A stretch of 64,000 nt of DNA, from assembly GCA_025060615.1 (NCBI GenBank), contig JANXBS010000001.1, positions 219,577 to 283,576 of the forward strand, given 5' to 3'. The notes under the pieces were generated by a model, which was given only the letters and a program-made list of their open reading frames with translations, searched no databases and had not been told where the DNA came from. The position numbers and the translations under genes were made by a program. This document shows, piece after piece, positions 43,755 to 52,814 of the stretch. Numbering within the stretch: position 1 is the stretch's first letter; each line of letters begins with the position of its first letter. Origin of the DNA: Anaerolineae bacterium (lineage in GTDB: Bacteria; Chloroflexota; Anaerolineae; DUEN01).

Positions 43755-45002
43755 CTACAGTTGGTAATGCGCGTCAATGTCGGCCTGATACGCGGCTACA
43801 ACACCTGAAAGCACTTCTTCCACCGTCACGCGCCGCCCTAGCGTAGCTGATTCCAGCAGGGCGAAAGCGCACGCGAGGTCACGCAGCCCTTCGCGGCCGC
43901 TAGTCTCCGGGTCACAGCCCTGCTCGATGGCTCGCAGCCAATCGAGCTGTTGAATAGCAAAGGGATCGGTCAACCCCAACGGGAAGAAGCGCTCGCGCTC
44001 CTCTGCGCTCATCTCTCGCTCGAAGCGTTCCATCAATGACTCGCGTCGGCTATCGCCGTAAATGAGCTCACTACCTTTGATGCACCCCTCACTGCCGTAG
44101 AAGGCGGGCGTACCCGGGATCTCCAGCGGCTCACCGCGGCCTGCCCACGACCACAGCATCTGAGCGATGGCGCCATCTTCGAATCCAGCGACGGCTAGGT
44201 AGGTATCGTCCACATCCGCGGTCACTGTTTCCACGATACGGCCGGCCTCATCCCGGCGGTAGCGCACAGGCTCAAACGTGCGAGTCACTGCGCTCACCCA
44301 TGCTACCTCGCCTAACACATAGCGTAGCCAGTGAAAATGGTGCACGCCGATGTCCACCGCACCACCCCCGCCAGCCTCTAGCTTGCGATGGCGCCACGGC
44401 GTGTCGGCTACCACGCGGTCGGGTGACCATAAGCCGCCTAACGAGCCGATGATGGCCATCTGCGGCCGGCCGATCAGTCCGCGCCGCACAGCCCAGTGCG
44501 CAGCGCGCACGATGCGGAGCTGGCGTACGTTCTCGAAGACTCCCAACGTCAGCCCGCGCTGCTGCGCCAGCTCCACCATCCGCCGTGCCGCCCTCACCGA
44601 GATAGCTAGAGGCTTTTCGGTGAGCAAGTGCTTGCCGGCGGAGAGCGCAGCCAAGCCCACCTGGTGATGCATCGCCAACGAGGTGAAGTCGTTCACGGCG
44701 TCCACGGGCGCCCGCTCGAGCATCTCCCGGTAATCCGTGTACACCTGGACGTCCACGTCGTCCTGGAGATCGCTGAGGTAGGTATGCGGCGCGGCCAAGG
44801 GATCGCCTGATTCGGGGGGAAGCACGGGCGGCCGCGGCGGGGGGCCCTCGCCACGGCGCAAGAACATGCGAGCGTCGGCCTCACGACGGGCCACGAGCGC
44901 TGTGATGCGGAAGTTGTCGAGTCCCAGCTCACGGAGCTTTTTGTAGCCCTGCAGGTGAGCGTTCAAGATGCGTCCGCATCCCACGATGCCGATACGGATC
45001 AT
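43755..45002 (-). CDS. Gfo/Idh/MocA-family dehydrogenase
   Basis: Sugar, cyclitol or sugar-acid dehydrogenase of 415 residues, longer than usual because of a Pro-rich insert near residue 60 (RRGEGPPPRPPVLPPESG). Seen: IGIVGCGRILNAHLQG, LLTEKPLAISVRAARR with the catalytic Lys, and GGGGAVDIGVHHFHWLRYV with the Asp/His pair. ATG 45002 follows GGAGGTGACG and lies two bases after the stop of the upstream Gfo/Idh gene, so both are translated together. GTG 45014 is a less likely start. Substrate unknown; context suggests galactose- or uronate-type intermediates. Confidence 0.9.
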   Translation of the reverse strand: MIRIGIVGCGRILNAHLQGYKKLRELGLDNFRITALVARREADARMFLRRGEGPPPRPPVLPPESGDPLAAPHTYLSDLQDDVDVQVYTDYREMLERAPVDAVNDFTSLAMHHQVGLAALSAGKHLLTEKPLAISVRAARRMVELAQQRGLTLGVFENVRQLRIVRAAHWAVRRGLIGRPQMAIIGSLGGLWSPDRVVADTPWRHRKLEAGGGGAVDIGVHHFHWLRYVLGEVAWVSAVTRTFEPVRYRRDEAGRIVETVTADVDDTYLAVAGFEDGAIAQMLWSWAGRGEPLEIPGTPAFYGSEGCIKGSELIYGDSRRESLMERFEREMSAEERERFFPLGLTDPFAIQQLDWLRAIEQGCDPETSGREGLRDLACAFALLESATLGRRVTVEEVLSGVVAAYQADIDAHYQL

Positions 45003-45004
45003 CG

Positions 45005-46045
45005 TCACCTCCACAATGGCAACGGCAGGGAAACGGCGACACCATCGGCGGCGGAGATCAGCCCCGCCTCCAGGATCTCCTGTGCGTCACGGCCGACCTC
45101 TGCGCTGCACAACCCCTCGATGGGTTGGCCCTGAGCGATCCGGCTGAGGAAGTATGCGGTGGCGCTGCGCATCTCCTCCGGCAAGGGGGGCACCTCGATC
45201 GGGATGCCATCCTCGTGTTCACGGGTGGCCAGCAGGACACGGCCATTGGCTCCCGGCTCTACAAGCAGCGTTCCTTCACTGCCATAGATGGCCGTCACAT
45301 ACGAGGTCATATGCCCGATTTGCGTCCATGACGCCTCGGCAATAGCGACCGCGTGGGGCCACTGCATGACGATCACGGCGTTGTCCTCCACCGTGATATA
45401 GTGCTGCAAAAGGCGGCCGGCCACTCCCACCACCCGGCTGGGCTGCCCCAGCAGGTAACGGGCCAACGCTGCGCCGTAACAGCAGTAGTCCATCAGCGCG
45501 CCGGCACCGTTCAGATCGGCGTCATACAGCCAATTGTAGAAGTAAGGGGAGCAGCCGATGGCTTTAGGGCCAGCGTGGGCCGCTCGATACTTCACGCAGA
45601 AGAGTTGACCGATCTCACCGCCCTTAGCCATCGCCATCGCCTTCTGCAGCCCCGGCCACCAGGCAAACGGCCAGTTAACCATCAACAGCGTGCCGGCCAT
45701 GCGCGCCGCGGCTAGCATGCGATCGGCCCCTTCTAGATCGGCTGCCATCGGCTTCTCCACCATGACGTGGAGGCCGCGTTCGGCTGCCTTTTCAGCCAGC
45801 TCGGCGCCGGTGGCGTTGTCAGTAAAGATGTATACAGCGTCCAGCGATACCCGATCCAGCATTGCCTCGTACGAGTCGAACGTTTGTGGGCAACCGTACT
45901 CAGACTGAATCCGGTCGCGCAGCGGCGCGTTAGGATCGGCCGCCGCCACCAGCTCACCCAGAGGAGAGGCCTTCAAATCGGCCAGGTTTCCCCAGACGTG
46001 ATCATGGGTCAACCCTAAAACTCCTATCCGTAATTTCTCAGCCAT
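45005..46045 (-). CDS. Gfo/Idh/MocA-family dehydrogenase
   Basis: Second tandem oxidoreductase of this family, 346 residues, only distantly similar to its neighbour. Seen: RIGVLGLTHDHVWGNLADLK (an atypical nucleotide-binding start lacking the usual GxGxxG), HVMVEKPMAADLEGADR with the EKP Lys, and the C-terminal GAGALMDYCCYGAALARYLLG block. ATG 46045 is preceded by AAGGAGGAAAAC, a strong site. The altered glycine motif may change cofactor preference. It is the upstream partner in a coupled pair. Confidence 0.88.
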   Translation of the reverse strand: MAEKLRIGVLGLTHDHVWGNLADLKASPLGELVAAADPNAPLRDRIQSEYGCPQTFDSYEAMLDRVSLDAVYIFTDNATGAELAEKAAERGLHVMVEKPMAADLEGADRMLAAARMAGTLLMVNWPFAWWPGLQKAMAMAKGGEIGQLFCVKYRAAHAGPKAIGCSPYFYNWLYDADLNGAGALMDYCCYGAALARYLLGQPSRVVGVAGRLLQHYITVEDNAVIVMQWPHAVAIAEASWTQIGHMTSYVTAIYGSEGTLLVEPGANGRVLLATREHEDGIPIEVPPLPEEMRSATAYFLSRIAQGQPIEGLCSAEVGRDAQEILEAGLISAADGVAVSLPLPLWR

Positions 46046-46120
46046 GTTTTCCTCCTTCATAGCCTGTAGGATGCCTTTATGAGTCAGGGATTAACGGCCT
46101 GTTGAGCGCGCGCATCGCTC

Positions 46121-47260
46121 TCACCAGTTAGTCACCGAGCCATCCAGCCGGCGCAGATGCGGCGGCTCCATCATCTGGAACGGGTGCCGTTTCGCCGCCT
46201 CGCGGTCGAACTCGATGCCCAGCCCCGGGCGTGTCGACGGCAGCAAGTAACCATCCTCCCACTCCGGCTGCACGGGCACCACGTCGGTCAGCATAGTCCC
46301 CGGTTTCTGTGGCTGTTCCTGCACGCCGAAATTGGGCACCGCCAAGTTCAGTTGTAGACATGCGGCCGTGGAGACCGGCCCCAGCGGATTATGGACAGCC
46401 AACTTGATGTAGTGCGTCTCACACCAGCCGGCGATCTTCCTCGCCTCGGTGAAGCCACCTACGATGCAAAGGTCCACGCGCGCGTAATCAATCCACTCCT
46501 CTTCAATGAGCTGGCGGAACTCCCACTTGGAGCTGAACTGCTCACCGGCGGCCAGAGGGACGCGCGTACGCGGCCGCAACGTCTTAAATGAGTCGGGGTT
46601 CTCACAGCGCAGGGGATCCTCGATGAAGAACGGGTGAAATGGCTCGACTTCCTGGCATAGCCAGACAGCATCCGGCAAATCCAGACGAGTGTGCACGTCA
46701 AAGACGATCTCGATCTCGTCGCCGATGGCCTCCCGCACCGCCTGAAATTGCCGGATGGCGGCCAGGACGGCTCGGCGCGGCTCTAGGATCTCACCCTCTT
46801 GAGGCAGGCCCCAGCGCACGAACTTCCATCCCTCTTCCTTGGTCCTCAAGCACGACTCGACCAAGGGGGTGATTTCCATATCATGGCCGACATTGTGGGG
46901 ATAGCACACCACCCGGTCACGCACACGGCCGCCCAGCAACTCATAGACTGGCACGCCCAGCGCCTTGCCCTTGATATCCCATAAGGCGATGTCTATAGCC
47001 GAGATAGCGGCGGTGAGGATGCGTTGAGCAGGGAAAAAGCCACCGCGGAAGAGGATCTGCCAGAGATGCTCAGTGCGAAACGGATCCTGGCCGATGAGGA
47101 GCGGCTTGAAGTGCTCGATAGCGCCCATCACGGCGAGCTCGCGGCCGGTGATCCCTGCCTCGCCCACGCCGTAGATTCCCTCGTCGGTGTCCACGACGAC
47201 GAAGAGGAAGTTACGGAAGCCCCCCCAGACAGGATAAGGTTCGATCTGGGTGATTTTCAT
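46121..47260 (-). CDS. Enolase-superfamily sugar-acid dehydratase (mandelate racemase/galactonate dehydratase-like)
   Basis: Mg-dependent enzyme that abstracts a proton next to a carboxylate and usually dehydrates an aldonic or uronic acid. Seen in 379 residues: capping domain with YGVGEAGITGRE, barrel ligands Asp in VFDVHTRLD, Glu in FIEDPLRCEN and Glu in AAGEQFSS, then LAVHNPLGPVSTAA. The FDVHTR/EDP/GEQ/HNPLGP set points to the ManD/GalD group of D-mannonate or D-galactonate dehydratases. It sits upstream of the two Gfo/Idh genes, supporting a sugar to aldonate to 2-keto-3-deoxy route (inference). Confidence 0.88.
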   Translation of the reverse strand: MKITQIEPYPVWGGFRNFLFVVVDTDEGIYGVGEAGITGRELAVMGAIEHFKPLLIGQDPFRTEHLWQILFRGGFFPAQRILTAAISAIDIALWDIKGKALGVPVYELLGGRVRDRVVCYPHNVGHDMEITPLVESCLRTKEEGWKFVRWGLPQEGEILEPRRAVLAAIRQFQAVREAIGDEIEIVFDVHTRLDLPDAVWLCQEVEPFHPFFIEDPLRCENPDSFKTLRPRTRVPLAAGEQFSSKWEFRQLIEEEWIDYARVDLCIVGGFTEARKIAGWCETHYIKLAVHNPLGPVSTAACLQLNLAVPNFGVQEQPQKPGTMLTDVVPVQPEWEDGYLLPSTRPGLGIEFDREAAKRHPFQMMEPPHLRRLDGSVTNW

Positions 47261-47468
47261 AAGCCCTCTGTTCCCTTCAGCTCGTTCAGGATAACCGTTT
47301 AGATCACAGTCTGCCTTTGTATCGCAAAAAGGTGACCGCTACTCGGTGAGGACTTCCTCGTCACATGAGCAAGCACAGCTGTAATCGCCCGCAGACGTTT
47401 CACGGCCACAGTGGCCTGATCTCCTACGGGATGCATCGTCCAATCAAGATTTGGACATACCTTTCGGA

Positions 47469-48386
47469 TCAACGCGCGAACGCCCGAAACGGGTTCAATC
47501 GGGTCAACCGGGTGATGGTTTCTTCATCTACGCCGGCAGCCCGCAGCTTGGGCAGGAAGACCTCACTGATATACGTGAATGGCTTGGGGACGCCACCACC
47601 CGGCTGCGCCGGATCATACCAACCGCGGTCATGGCTAAGCAGCAAACGATCGCCCAAACCAGCGTCTAGAATCCGCTGAATCCATTCGATGTACACCTCG
47701 TCCGCCGGCCCATTGCCGATGCCGTCGTATTCGATCCAGCAACCGCGCTGAGCCATCTCCAGATGAAGGCTGAAGTCGGGTTCGGCCTGAGTGTGAATCC
47801 AGATAAAACGATCTGGCGAATAACCTGCGCTTTCGATGAGATCGAGCTGATCCCGCACCACACGGCCGCGAATAGTATGGCTGCCGATAACGGCGTTTGA
47901 CGCCCTGCCCGCAGCGGCAGCGGCGCGCAACACCTTGGCTTCCGTCGCCGTCAATCCGTCATCGCCGGCGCTGAGCTTGATCCAGCCGGCCTGCACGCCG
48001 GTGCTCTCGATCTCGCCCAGTAATTCGCTGATCATCCAATCCCGTAGGCGCTCCTGGCTTGCCTCGTGAACCCAGGGGGGGATCCACGGCTCGCGGTAGA
48101 CGCCAGTGGGAGCCAGCAGCGGAAAGCTAACAGCTTCGGAGACGGCCTTCAGGATGTCAGCCCGTCGCCCCACGCCGACGGTGCTGGATTCCACGATCGC
48201 AGTAATCCCCGCGGCTTTAGCCTTCTCCAGTTCGGGTGCCATCAAACGGATCACATCGGCCGTCTCAGCCTGAGCGTAACCGGGTTGATCCCAAGTGCGA
48301 AGGTCTACAAAGACATGTTCGTGGGGTAAAATCATGCCCATCTCACTGGCATCCTTAGGTCCGAGGGTGGTGATAAGCTGCGCCAT
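47469..48386 (-). CDS. Phosphotriesterase-family metal-dependent hydrolase
   Basis: Binuclear-metal TIM-barrel hydrolase of the phosphotriesterase/PHP family, 305 residues; members act as lactonases or on phosphate esters. Metal residues are visible in order: HxH in ILPHEHVFVD, bridging Lys in GWIKLSAGDDG, His in VIGSHTIRG, His in FIWIHTQAEPD and Asp in LLSHDRGWYD. In this sugar cluster a lactone hydrolysis step after sugar oxidation is more likely than phosphotriester cleavage, which is inference. It follows a strong terminator, so it needs its own promoter in the short gap 48387-48431. Confidence 0.9.
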   Translation of the reverse strand: MAQLITTLGPKDASEMGMILPHEHVFVDLRTWDQPGYAQAETADVIRLMAPELEKAKAAGITAIVESSTVGVGRRADILKAVSEAVSFPLLAPTGVYREPWIPPWVHEASQERLRDWMISELLGEIESTGVQAGWIKLSAGDDGLTATEAKVLRAAAAAGRASNAVIGSHTIRGRVVRDQLDLIESAGYSPDRFIWIHTQAEPDFSLHLEMAQRGCWIEYDGIGNGPADEVYIEWIQRILDAGLGDRLLLSHDRGWYDPAQPGGGVPKPFTYISEVFLPKLRAAGVDEETITRLTRLNPFRAFAR

Positions 48387-48420
48387 ACAATGCCTCCTGC
48401 TTCGGTTGGGAGAAGCGAGC

Positions 48421-48463
48421 CATAAAAAATAACCCCTCGCAGCACGATCAGCCTGCGAGGGGT
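48421..48463 (-). terminator. Intrinsic terminator of the tRNA/ftsB unit
   Basis: On the minus strand ACCCCTCGCAG pairs perfectly with CTGCGAGGGGT (11 bp) and is followed by TTATTTTTTATG. It lies directly downstream of tRNA-Met. Confidence 0.92.
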
Positions 48464-48491
48464 GATCTCATCGTTCCGGGCTCCACCTCAA

Positions 48492-48564
48492 TGGCGACGA
48501 CTGGACTCGAACCAGTGACCCAGCGATTATGAGCCGCTTGCTCTACCAACTGAGCTACGTCGCC
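48492..48564 (-). tRNA. tRNA-Met (CAT), elongator
   Basis: A 73-base cloverleaf on the minus strand: acceptor GGCGACG/CGTCGCC, D-arm GCTC-GAGC, anticodon stem AGCGG/TCGCT with loop CTCATAA, and T-arm ACTGG-TTCGAGT-CCAGT. The anticodon CAT reads Met. A tRNA-Ile with lysidine-modified CAT cannot be fully excluded. The CCA end is not fully encoded. Confidence 0.93.
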
Positions 48565-48610
48565 GAATGAAAAGCTGACGGCCTATACCTCTCGCCATCA
48601 GCCACTCAGG

Positions 48611-48682
<72 letters not shown>

Positions 48683-48741
48683 ACACCCAAAATTATAATT
48701 CACAAGAATCCCTCTGTCAAATTCAAATCATGCCCTTAATC

Positions 48742-49128
48742 TTAAGGTCCGAAGAACAACTCCCACCACTGACGCCAATGAGACGTTAATGACGGCTCTG
48801 CCCGTTGCGGTTCCTGCTTGAAAGGCTCCGGGCTTTCTACGATGACCTCTACCGGCACATCCCCTGGCCTTACCCATCCAAAGGCAGTGCGAGCTCGCTC
48901 ATCTACATACAGGTCCGTCTGAGCATACGAGAGTTCTTTCTCCAGGCGCTCGCGCTGCAGTCGTGCCTCTTTGACTCGCTGTTGCCACTGTTCCAGCTCC
49001 GCCTGGACCGCCTGGCTGGCAGCGACGCGCTGCATATAACCAATCCCCAACACCACCAGCAGCACAATCGTCGCCAGGATCATCCATTGTGACATGCCTA
49101 AAAGCGGACGAGGTGGACGGGGCGACAC
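48742..49128 (-). CDS. FtsB/DivIC-like septum protein
   Basis: Small bitopic membrane protein of 128 residues, like the divisome components FtsB/DivIC. Seen: Pro-rich basic start, one membrane helix (MILATIVLLVVLGIGYMQ), a coiled coil (about residues 38-68, rich in Gln, Glu, Arg, Leu), then the family-like end YVDERARTAFGWVRPGDVPVEV. The frame upstream runs through tRNA-Leu and cannot be coding. I choose GTG 49128 (AAAAGG upstream); ATG 49095 (MSQWMI) is the alternative. It lies between tRNA genes under one promoter. Confidence 0.82.
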   Translation of the reverse strand: MSPRPPRPLLGMSQWMILATIVLLVVLGIGYMQRVAASQAVQAELEQWQQRVKEARLQRERLEKELSYAQTDLYVDERARTAFGWVRPGDVPVEVIVESPEPFKQEPQRAEPSLTSHWRQWWELFFGP

Positions 49129-49203
49129 GGCTTTACCTTTTCTACGACATGGTGAAATCTCAGAACAAAATCCCAGCACTGCGCAGCAGGCTGGGATTAA
49201 CAT

Positions 49204-49291
<88 letters not shown>

Positions 49292-49311
49292 TTGGCTTTC
49301 AGGTGTTTCAA

Positions 49312-49340
49312 AGTGTAGCACGTCTCTGATAATTTGTCAA
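49312..49340 (-). promoter_or_regulatory. Promoter of the tRNA-Leu/ftsB/tRNA-Met unit
   Basis: On the minus strand TTGACA (49340-49335) and TACACT (49317-49312) are 17 bases apart and lie 20 bases ahead of the mature tRNA-Leu 5' end. Confidence 0.85.
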
Positions 49341-49463
49341 ACACGGCTGGCGGGTGTACCCTATATCCGACGAAGGCCTGGCCCACGAAGCGCCGCCATA
49401 TCGAGATGACTCTCGATTGCAGCTTAAAAGCCACATCACGTCTAGGAGAGGAGGAGTGCCCCT

Positions 49464-51032
49464 ATGAGCGGCCCCTGGCGAATCCTTATTATAGACGATA
49501 GTTTGACCGTCTGCCGATATCTCAGCCATCTCTTCACCCAAGTAGGGCACCTCGTGACCACTGCTCATGATGGCGCTGCCGGCCTCCAGCTTTGGGGGCA
49601 ATCCCCCTTCGATCTCATCTTGTTGGACTTGATGCTCCCCGATACAGACGGGCTTTCTCTCCTTCAACAAATTCGCGCCCGCGACCAGACAACGTGTATC
49701 GTGATGATCACTGGACACGGCGACGTGAAAACCGCTATCGAAGCAGTTCGACAAGGGGCTGACGGATACGTCGAAAAATCCCAGATCGCCATCGGTTCGA
49801 ATATAGAGGAATTCCTGCATGTAATCCAGCGGGCCGTCGAGTTTCGAGAAGCCCTGGTCAACCGCCAGCGCCTGGAACAGGAGATCTATGAAAGAAATCA
49901 AGAGCTAGAGGCCGCTGTCCAACAGCTCCAGCAGACTCGTAACGCGCTGATGGATGAGCGCAATAAGCTACGAGAGATCCTCTTCAGCCTCTCCGAGTTG
50001 GTGATTGTGGTGGATCGGGAGGGACGGCTGATCCTGATGAATCCCCAAGCCGAAAGAGAGTTCGAGATCTCTCAAGAAGAAGCTGCTGGCCGTCTGCTCG
50101 CCGAGTTTGATATCAACCAACAGATTCTCGAGGGCGTGCGGCATGTTATGGACACCGGAGACCTTCTGCGCTTGGAGCTATCACGTATACGCGCATCAAA
50201 GGACCAAGACGCACGCGTGTTCAGCGTTATCTTAAACCCGGTGCGATTGCACAGCGGAGAGCTCTTGGGGACGGTCATCACCCTGCACAACATCACTCAA
50301 GAAAAGGAACTGGAGCAGATGAAGGCTGAATTCTACTCCATGATCACTCACGATCTGCGCAGTCCTGCTACCTCTATCGTAGGCTTCGTGGACCTACTTG
50401 CGCAGGAGGCTGTAGGCCCCTTGAACGCGGCGCAGCGGGAGATCATCGCCATTCTCCAGCGATCTGTGCAGAAGCTCTTAAACCTGATCAATGATTTCCT
50501 TGACTATTCAGCGATTGATGCGGGTTTCCTACGGCTGGAGCGAAAACAAACGCGTCTAGATCAAATTCTGAGCGAGGCTGTGCAGGAAGCGCAACCACTG
50601 GCCAACCAGCGCCGTCACATGCTAGAGCTATCTCTACCCCCAGAGCCTGTGATCGCCTGGATAGACGGCGAGCGAATTGGCCAGGTGGTCACTAATCTCC
50701 TTAGCAACGCTATCAAGTATACCCCTGAAGGCGGGCATATTAGGGCCAGCCTACAAGCGGAAGGGAACTGGCTTGTAATTGAGGTGAGCGATAATGGAAT
50801 CGGCATCCCGGCCGATCAGATCCCTCTGTTGTTCTCCAAATACAAACGGGTGTCCGTTGATCACGTCCGGAAGATTCAGGGCACTGGCCTTGGCCTGCTC
50901 ATCGTCAAAGAGATTGTTAAGGCGCACGGCGGTGAAGTCTCCGTCAACAGCGAGCCAGGCCGCGGTAGCACTTTCCGCGTGATGTTGCCTCGTGGACACT
51001 TGACCCAAGGCGAGCACGCCTTCAGCGCTTAA
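49464..51032 (+). CDS. Response regulator-PAS-histidine kinase hybrid
   Basis: Cytoplasmic signalling protein of 522 residues with no membrane helix. Domains in order: receiver (1-120; phospho-acceptor Asp in LILLDLMLPD near 55, Lys in VEKS), coiled-coil linker (about 135-175), PAS (about 175-285, EILFSLSELVIVVDREGRLI), HisKA with phospho-acceptor His in MITHDLRSP near 295, and HATPase with NLLSNAIKYTPEGG, DNGIGIP and GTGLGL. The N-terminal receiver suggests it is driven by another kinase in a phosphorelay. No partner regulator adjoins it. The ATG follows GAGAGGAGGAG. Confidence 0.93.
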   Translation: MSGPWRILIIDDSLTVCRYLSHLFTQVGHLVTTAHDGAAGLQLWGQSPFDLILLDLMLPDTDGLSLLQQIRARDQTTCIVMITGHGDVKTAIEAVRQGADGYVEKSQIAIGSNIEEFLHVIQRAVEFREALVNRQRLEQEIYERNQELEAAVQQLQQTRNALMDERNKLREILFSLSELVIVVDREGRLILMNPQAEREFEISQEEAAGRLLAEFDINQQILEGVRHVMDTGDLLRLELSRIRASKDQDARVFSVILNPVRLHSGELLGTVITLHNITQEKELEQMKAEFYSMITHDLRSPATSIVGFVDLLAQEAVGPLNAAQREIIAILQRSVQKLLNLINDFLDYSAIDAGFLRLERKQTRLDQILSEAVQEAQPLANQRRHMLELSLPPEPVIAWIDGERIGQVVTNLLSNAIKYTPEGGHIRASLQAEGNWLVIEVSDNGIGIPADQIPLLFSKYKRVSVDHVRKIQGTGLGLLIVKEIVKAHGGEVSVNSEPGRGSTFRVMLPRGHLTQGEHAFSA

Positions 51033-51035
51033 TTA

Positions 51036-52424
51036 TCAGCCGGTCTCCTCTCCAGTCGGCTCTAAGTGAATCAATACCTCGGCCACATTGGGCAATGAAG
51101 CCGCGATTGCGGCTTCTAACTGCGAGGTCAAGCGATGCGCCTCAACCACTGAGAGCGCCGGGGCCGCTCGGCACTCGAAGGAAAGGAAGAGCCTGCCATC
51201 ACACAAGCGTGCCTGAATGTTGTGCGGCTCGCCCAGCTCCGGCATTGTGGCCACCGCTCTCGTGATCTGACACTCGATGTGCTGCCGCAACTCAGGGGAG
51301 ACCGCATGGCCAGGCAACACATCCTGGTTGGCCGGCTCGATATGGGTCTGGATGTGATTCACCTGCGGCAGGCGGGCGGCCGCTTCCCGTTCCAGCCGAT
51401 CCGCCAGCGTGTGTGCCTCGGCCAGAGAGATATGCGGAGGCACGCCTACGTGGATTTCCAAAGTAAGTTCGTCCTCGATCTGGTGAGCGCTGCTCTCATG
51501 GACGCGGACGTTGAGCGCATCAGCCACCTGCTTAACCGTCGCAAAGATCTCGCCGGCCTCCGGCTCAGGCCCCTTCTGCGCCTCCACGTGGATCGTCACA
51601 TCGCTTACGCCGTCCAACTGCAGAAGGCGACGGCGCACTTCGTCGGCGATCGCCTCGCCTTCCTGCACGGGACGTCGCGGGCTCACCCGCAGGTGCAGGT
51701 CCACGGCCACATTACCCGGGGCACCTCGGCTGCGGATGCGATGGAACGATTCGACGCCAGGCACTTCTGAGATCACCCGCGAGATCACCTCCTCGTCCAC
51801 GATCGCCTGGTCTACCAGGGCCGGCACGTTTTCCCGCACGATGTCTACGCCGATCTTAGCGATGAAGAGCGCAACTCCTGCGCCCAGTAGCGGATCTACC
51901 ACCGTGTATCCCAGCTTTACAAACACTATGCCTACCAAGACCGATAGCGAGATCAAGACGTTGGCTCGTGTGTGCAACGCGTCGGCCACCAAGATCTCTG
52001 ACCGCAACAAGCGTCCCTGGCGCAGCTCGTAAAAGCTGGTCGCGCTCTGTAATACGATGCCGAAGATCACAGCCGCAAAGGTCCACTCGTTAAGATCGGG
52101 CAGTTGCGGATGGCTAAAGCGATGGGCGGCATTGCGCAGCAGCTCCCAACTGGTCAGGAACAGCAACAGCGCGATCCCCAGCGCGGCCATCGTCTCGAAC
52201 TTGCGATGCCCGTACGGATGCTGCTTGTCGGGCGGATGCGCCGAAAGCGAGAGTCCTAGCAAACCTACGATGTTAGAAGTGGCGTCGAAAAGGGTGTCTA
52301 GGGCATCAGCCACTACCCCTAGCGAACCTGAGACGATCCCGGCTGCCAGTTTGACGCTGGTGGCCAGGAAGTTTAGCAACATCGTTGTGATCAACACTCG
52401 TCGAATGGAGGAGATGTCTCGCAC
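51036..52424 (-). CDS. Cation diffusion facilitator metal transporter with extended C-terminus
   Basis: Proton-coupled divalent-metal exporter of the CDF family, 462 residues against about 300 usually. Seen: six helices in residues 10-190, TM2 metal site DTLFD (Asp43, Asp47), HPYGHRKFET loop, and TM5 site HTRAN (His151, Asn155) where most members have HxxxD. After that come two or three repeated ferredoxin-like ZT-dimer domains (residues about 205-460), each with a DVTIHVE- or IQTHIEP-like strand. GTG 52424 is preceded by AAGGAGAACC, with a TATAAT box further up at 52462-52457. Metal specificity may be altered by Asn155. Confidence 0.9.
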   Translation of the reverse strand: MRDISSIRRVLITTMLLNFLATSVKLAAGIVSGSLGVVADALDTLFDATSNIVGLLGLSLSAHPPDKQHPYGHRKFETMAALGIALLLFLTSWELLRNAAHRFSHPQLPDLNEWTFAAVIFGIVLQSATSFYELRQGRLLRSEILVADALHTRANVLISLSVLVGIVFVKLGYTVVDPLLGAGVALFIAKIGVDIVRENVPALVDQAIVDEEVISRVISEVPGVESFHRIRSRGAPGNVAVDLHLRVSPRRPVQEGEAIADEVRRRLLQLDGVSDVTIHVEAQKGPEPEAGEIFATVKQVADALNVRVHESSAHQIEDELTLEIHVGVPPHISLAEAHTLADRLEREAAARLPQVNHIQTHIEPANQDVLPGHAVSPELRQHIECQITRAVATMPELGEPHNIQARLCDGRLFLSFECRAAPALSVVEAHRLTSQLEAAIAASLPNVAEVLIHLEPTGEETG

Positions 52425-52584
52425 GATGGTTCTCCTTGGTCACACGATTTGCTGGAATTATACCTCAGCCAGGGATATTCGCCCTTTTAAGGAACTTCTC
52501 CATAGGACCCTTGGCCTGTTAAAAAGCACTTTGCAAACTCGTTGATCCATCATGTATGGACCTGGCAGAAGGCAGGCACGCTAG

Positions 52585-52613
52585 TTGACATCCTAGCCGC
52601 TTTAGCGTATACT
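52585..52613 (+). promoter_or_regulatory. Promoter of tRNA-Lys
   Basis: TTGACA (52585-52590) and TATACT (52608-52613) lie 17 bases apart, and the mature tRNA 5' end is 12 bases downstream. Confidence 0.88.
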
Positions 52614-52624
52614 TTCCCCGGTGT

Positions 52625-52697
<73 letters not shown>

Positions 52698-52814
52698 CTT
52701 TTTTCGTTGTTGGCTTCCGTTGCTCTATTTTTGACAGAGTTGATCATCAGCCCCCCATTCCCATGTTGTGAACCCTTCCTCCTGTTCGCTGATTCGTCAG
52801 AGGGAGGTTAGTCT

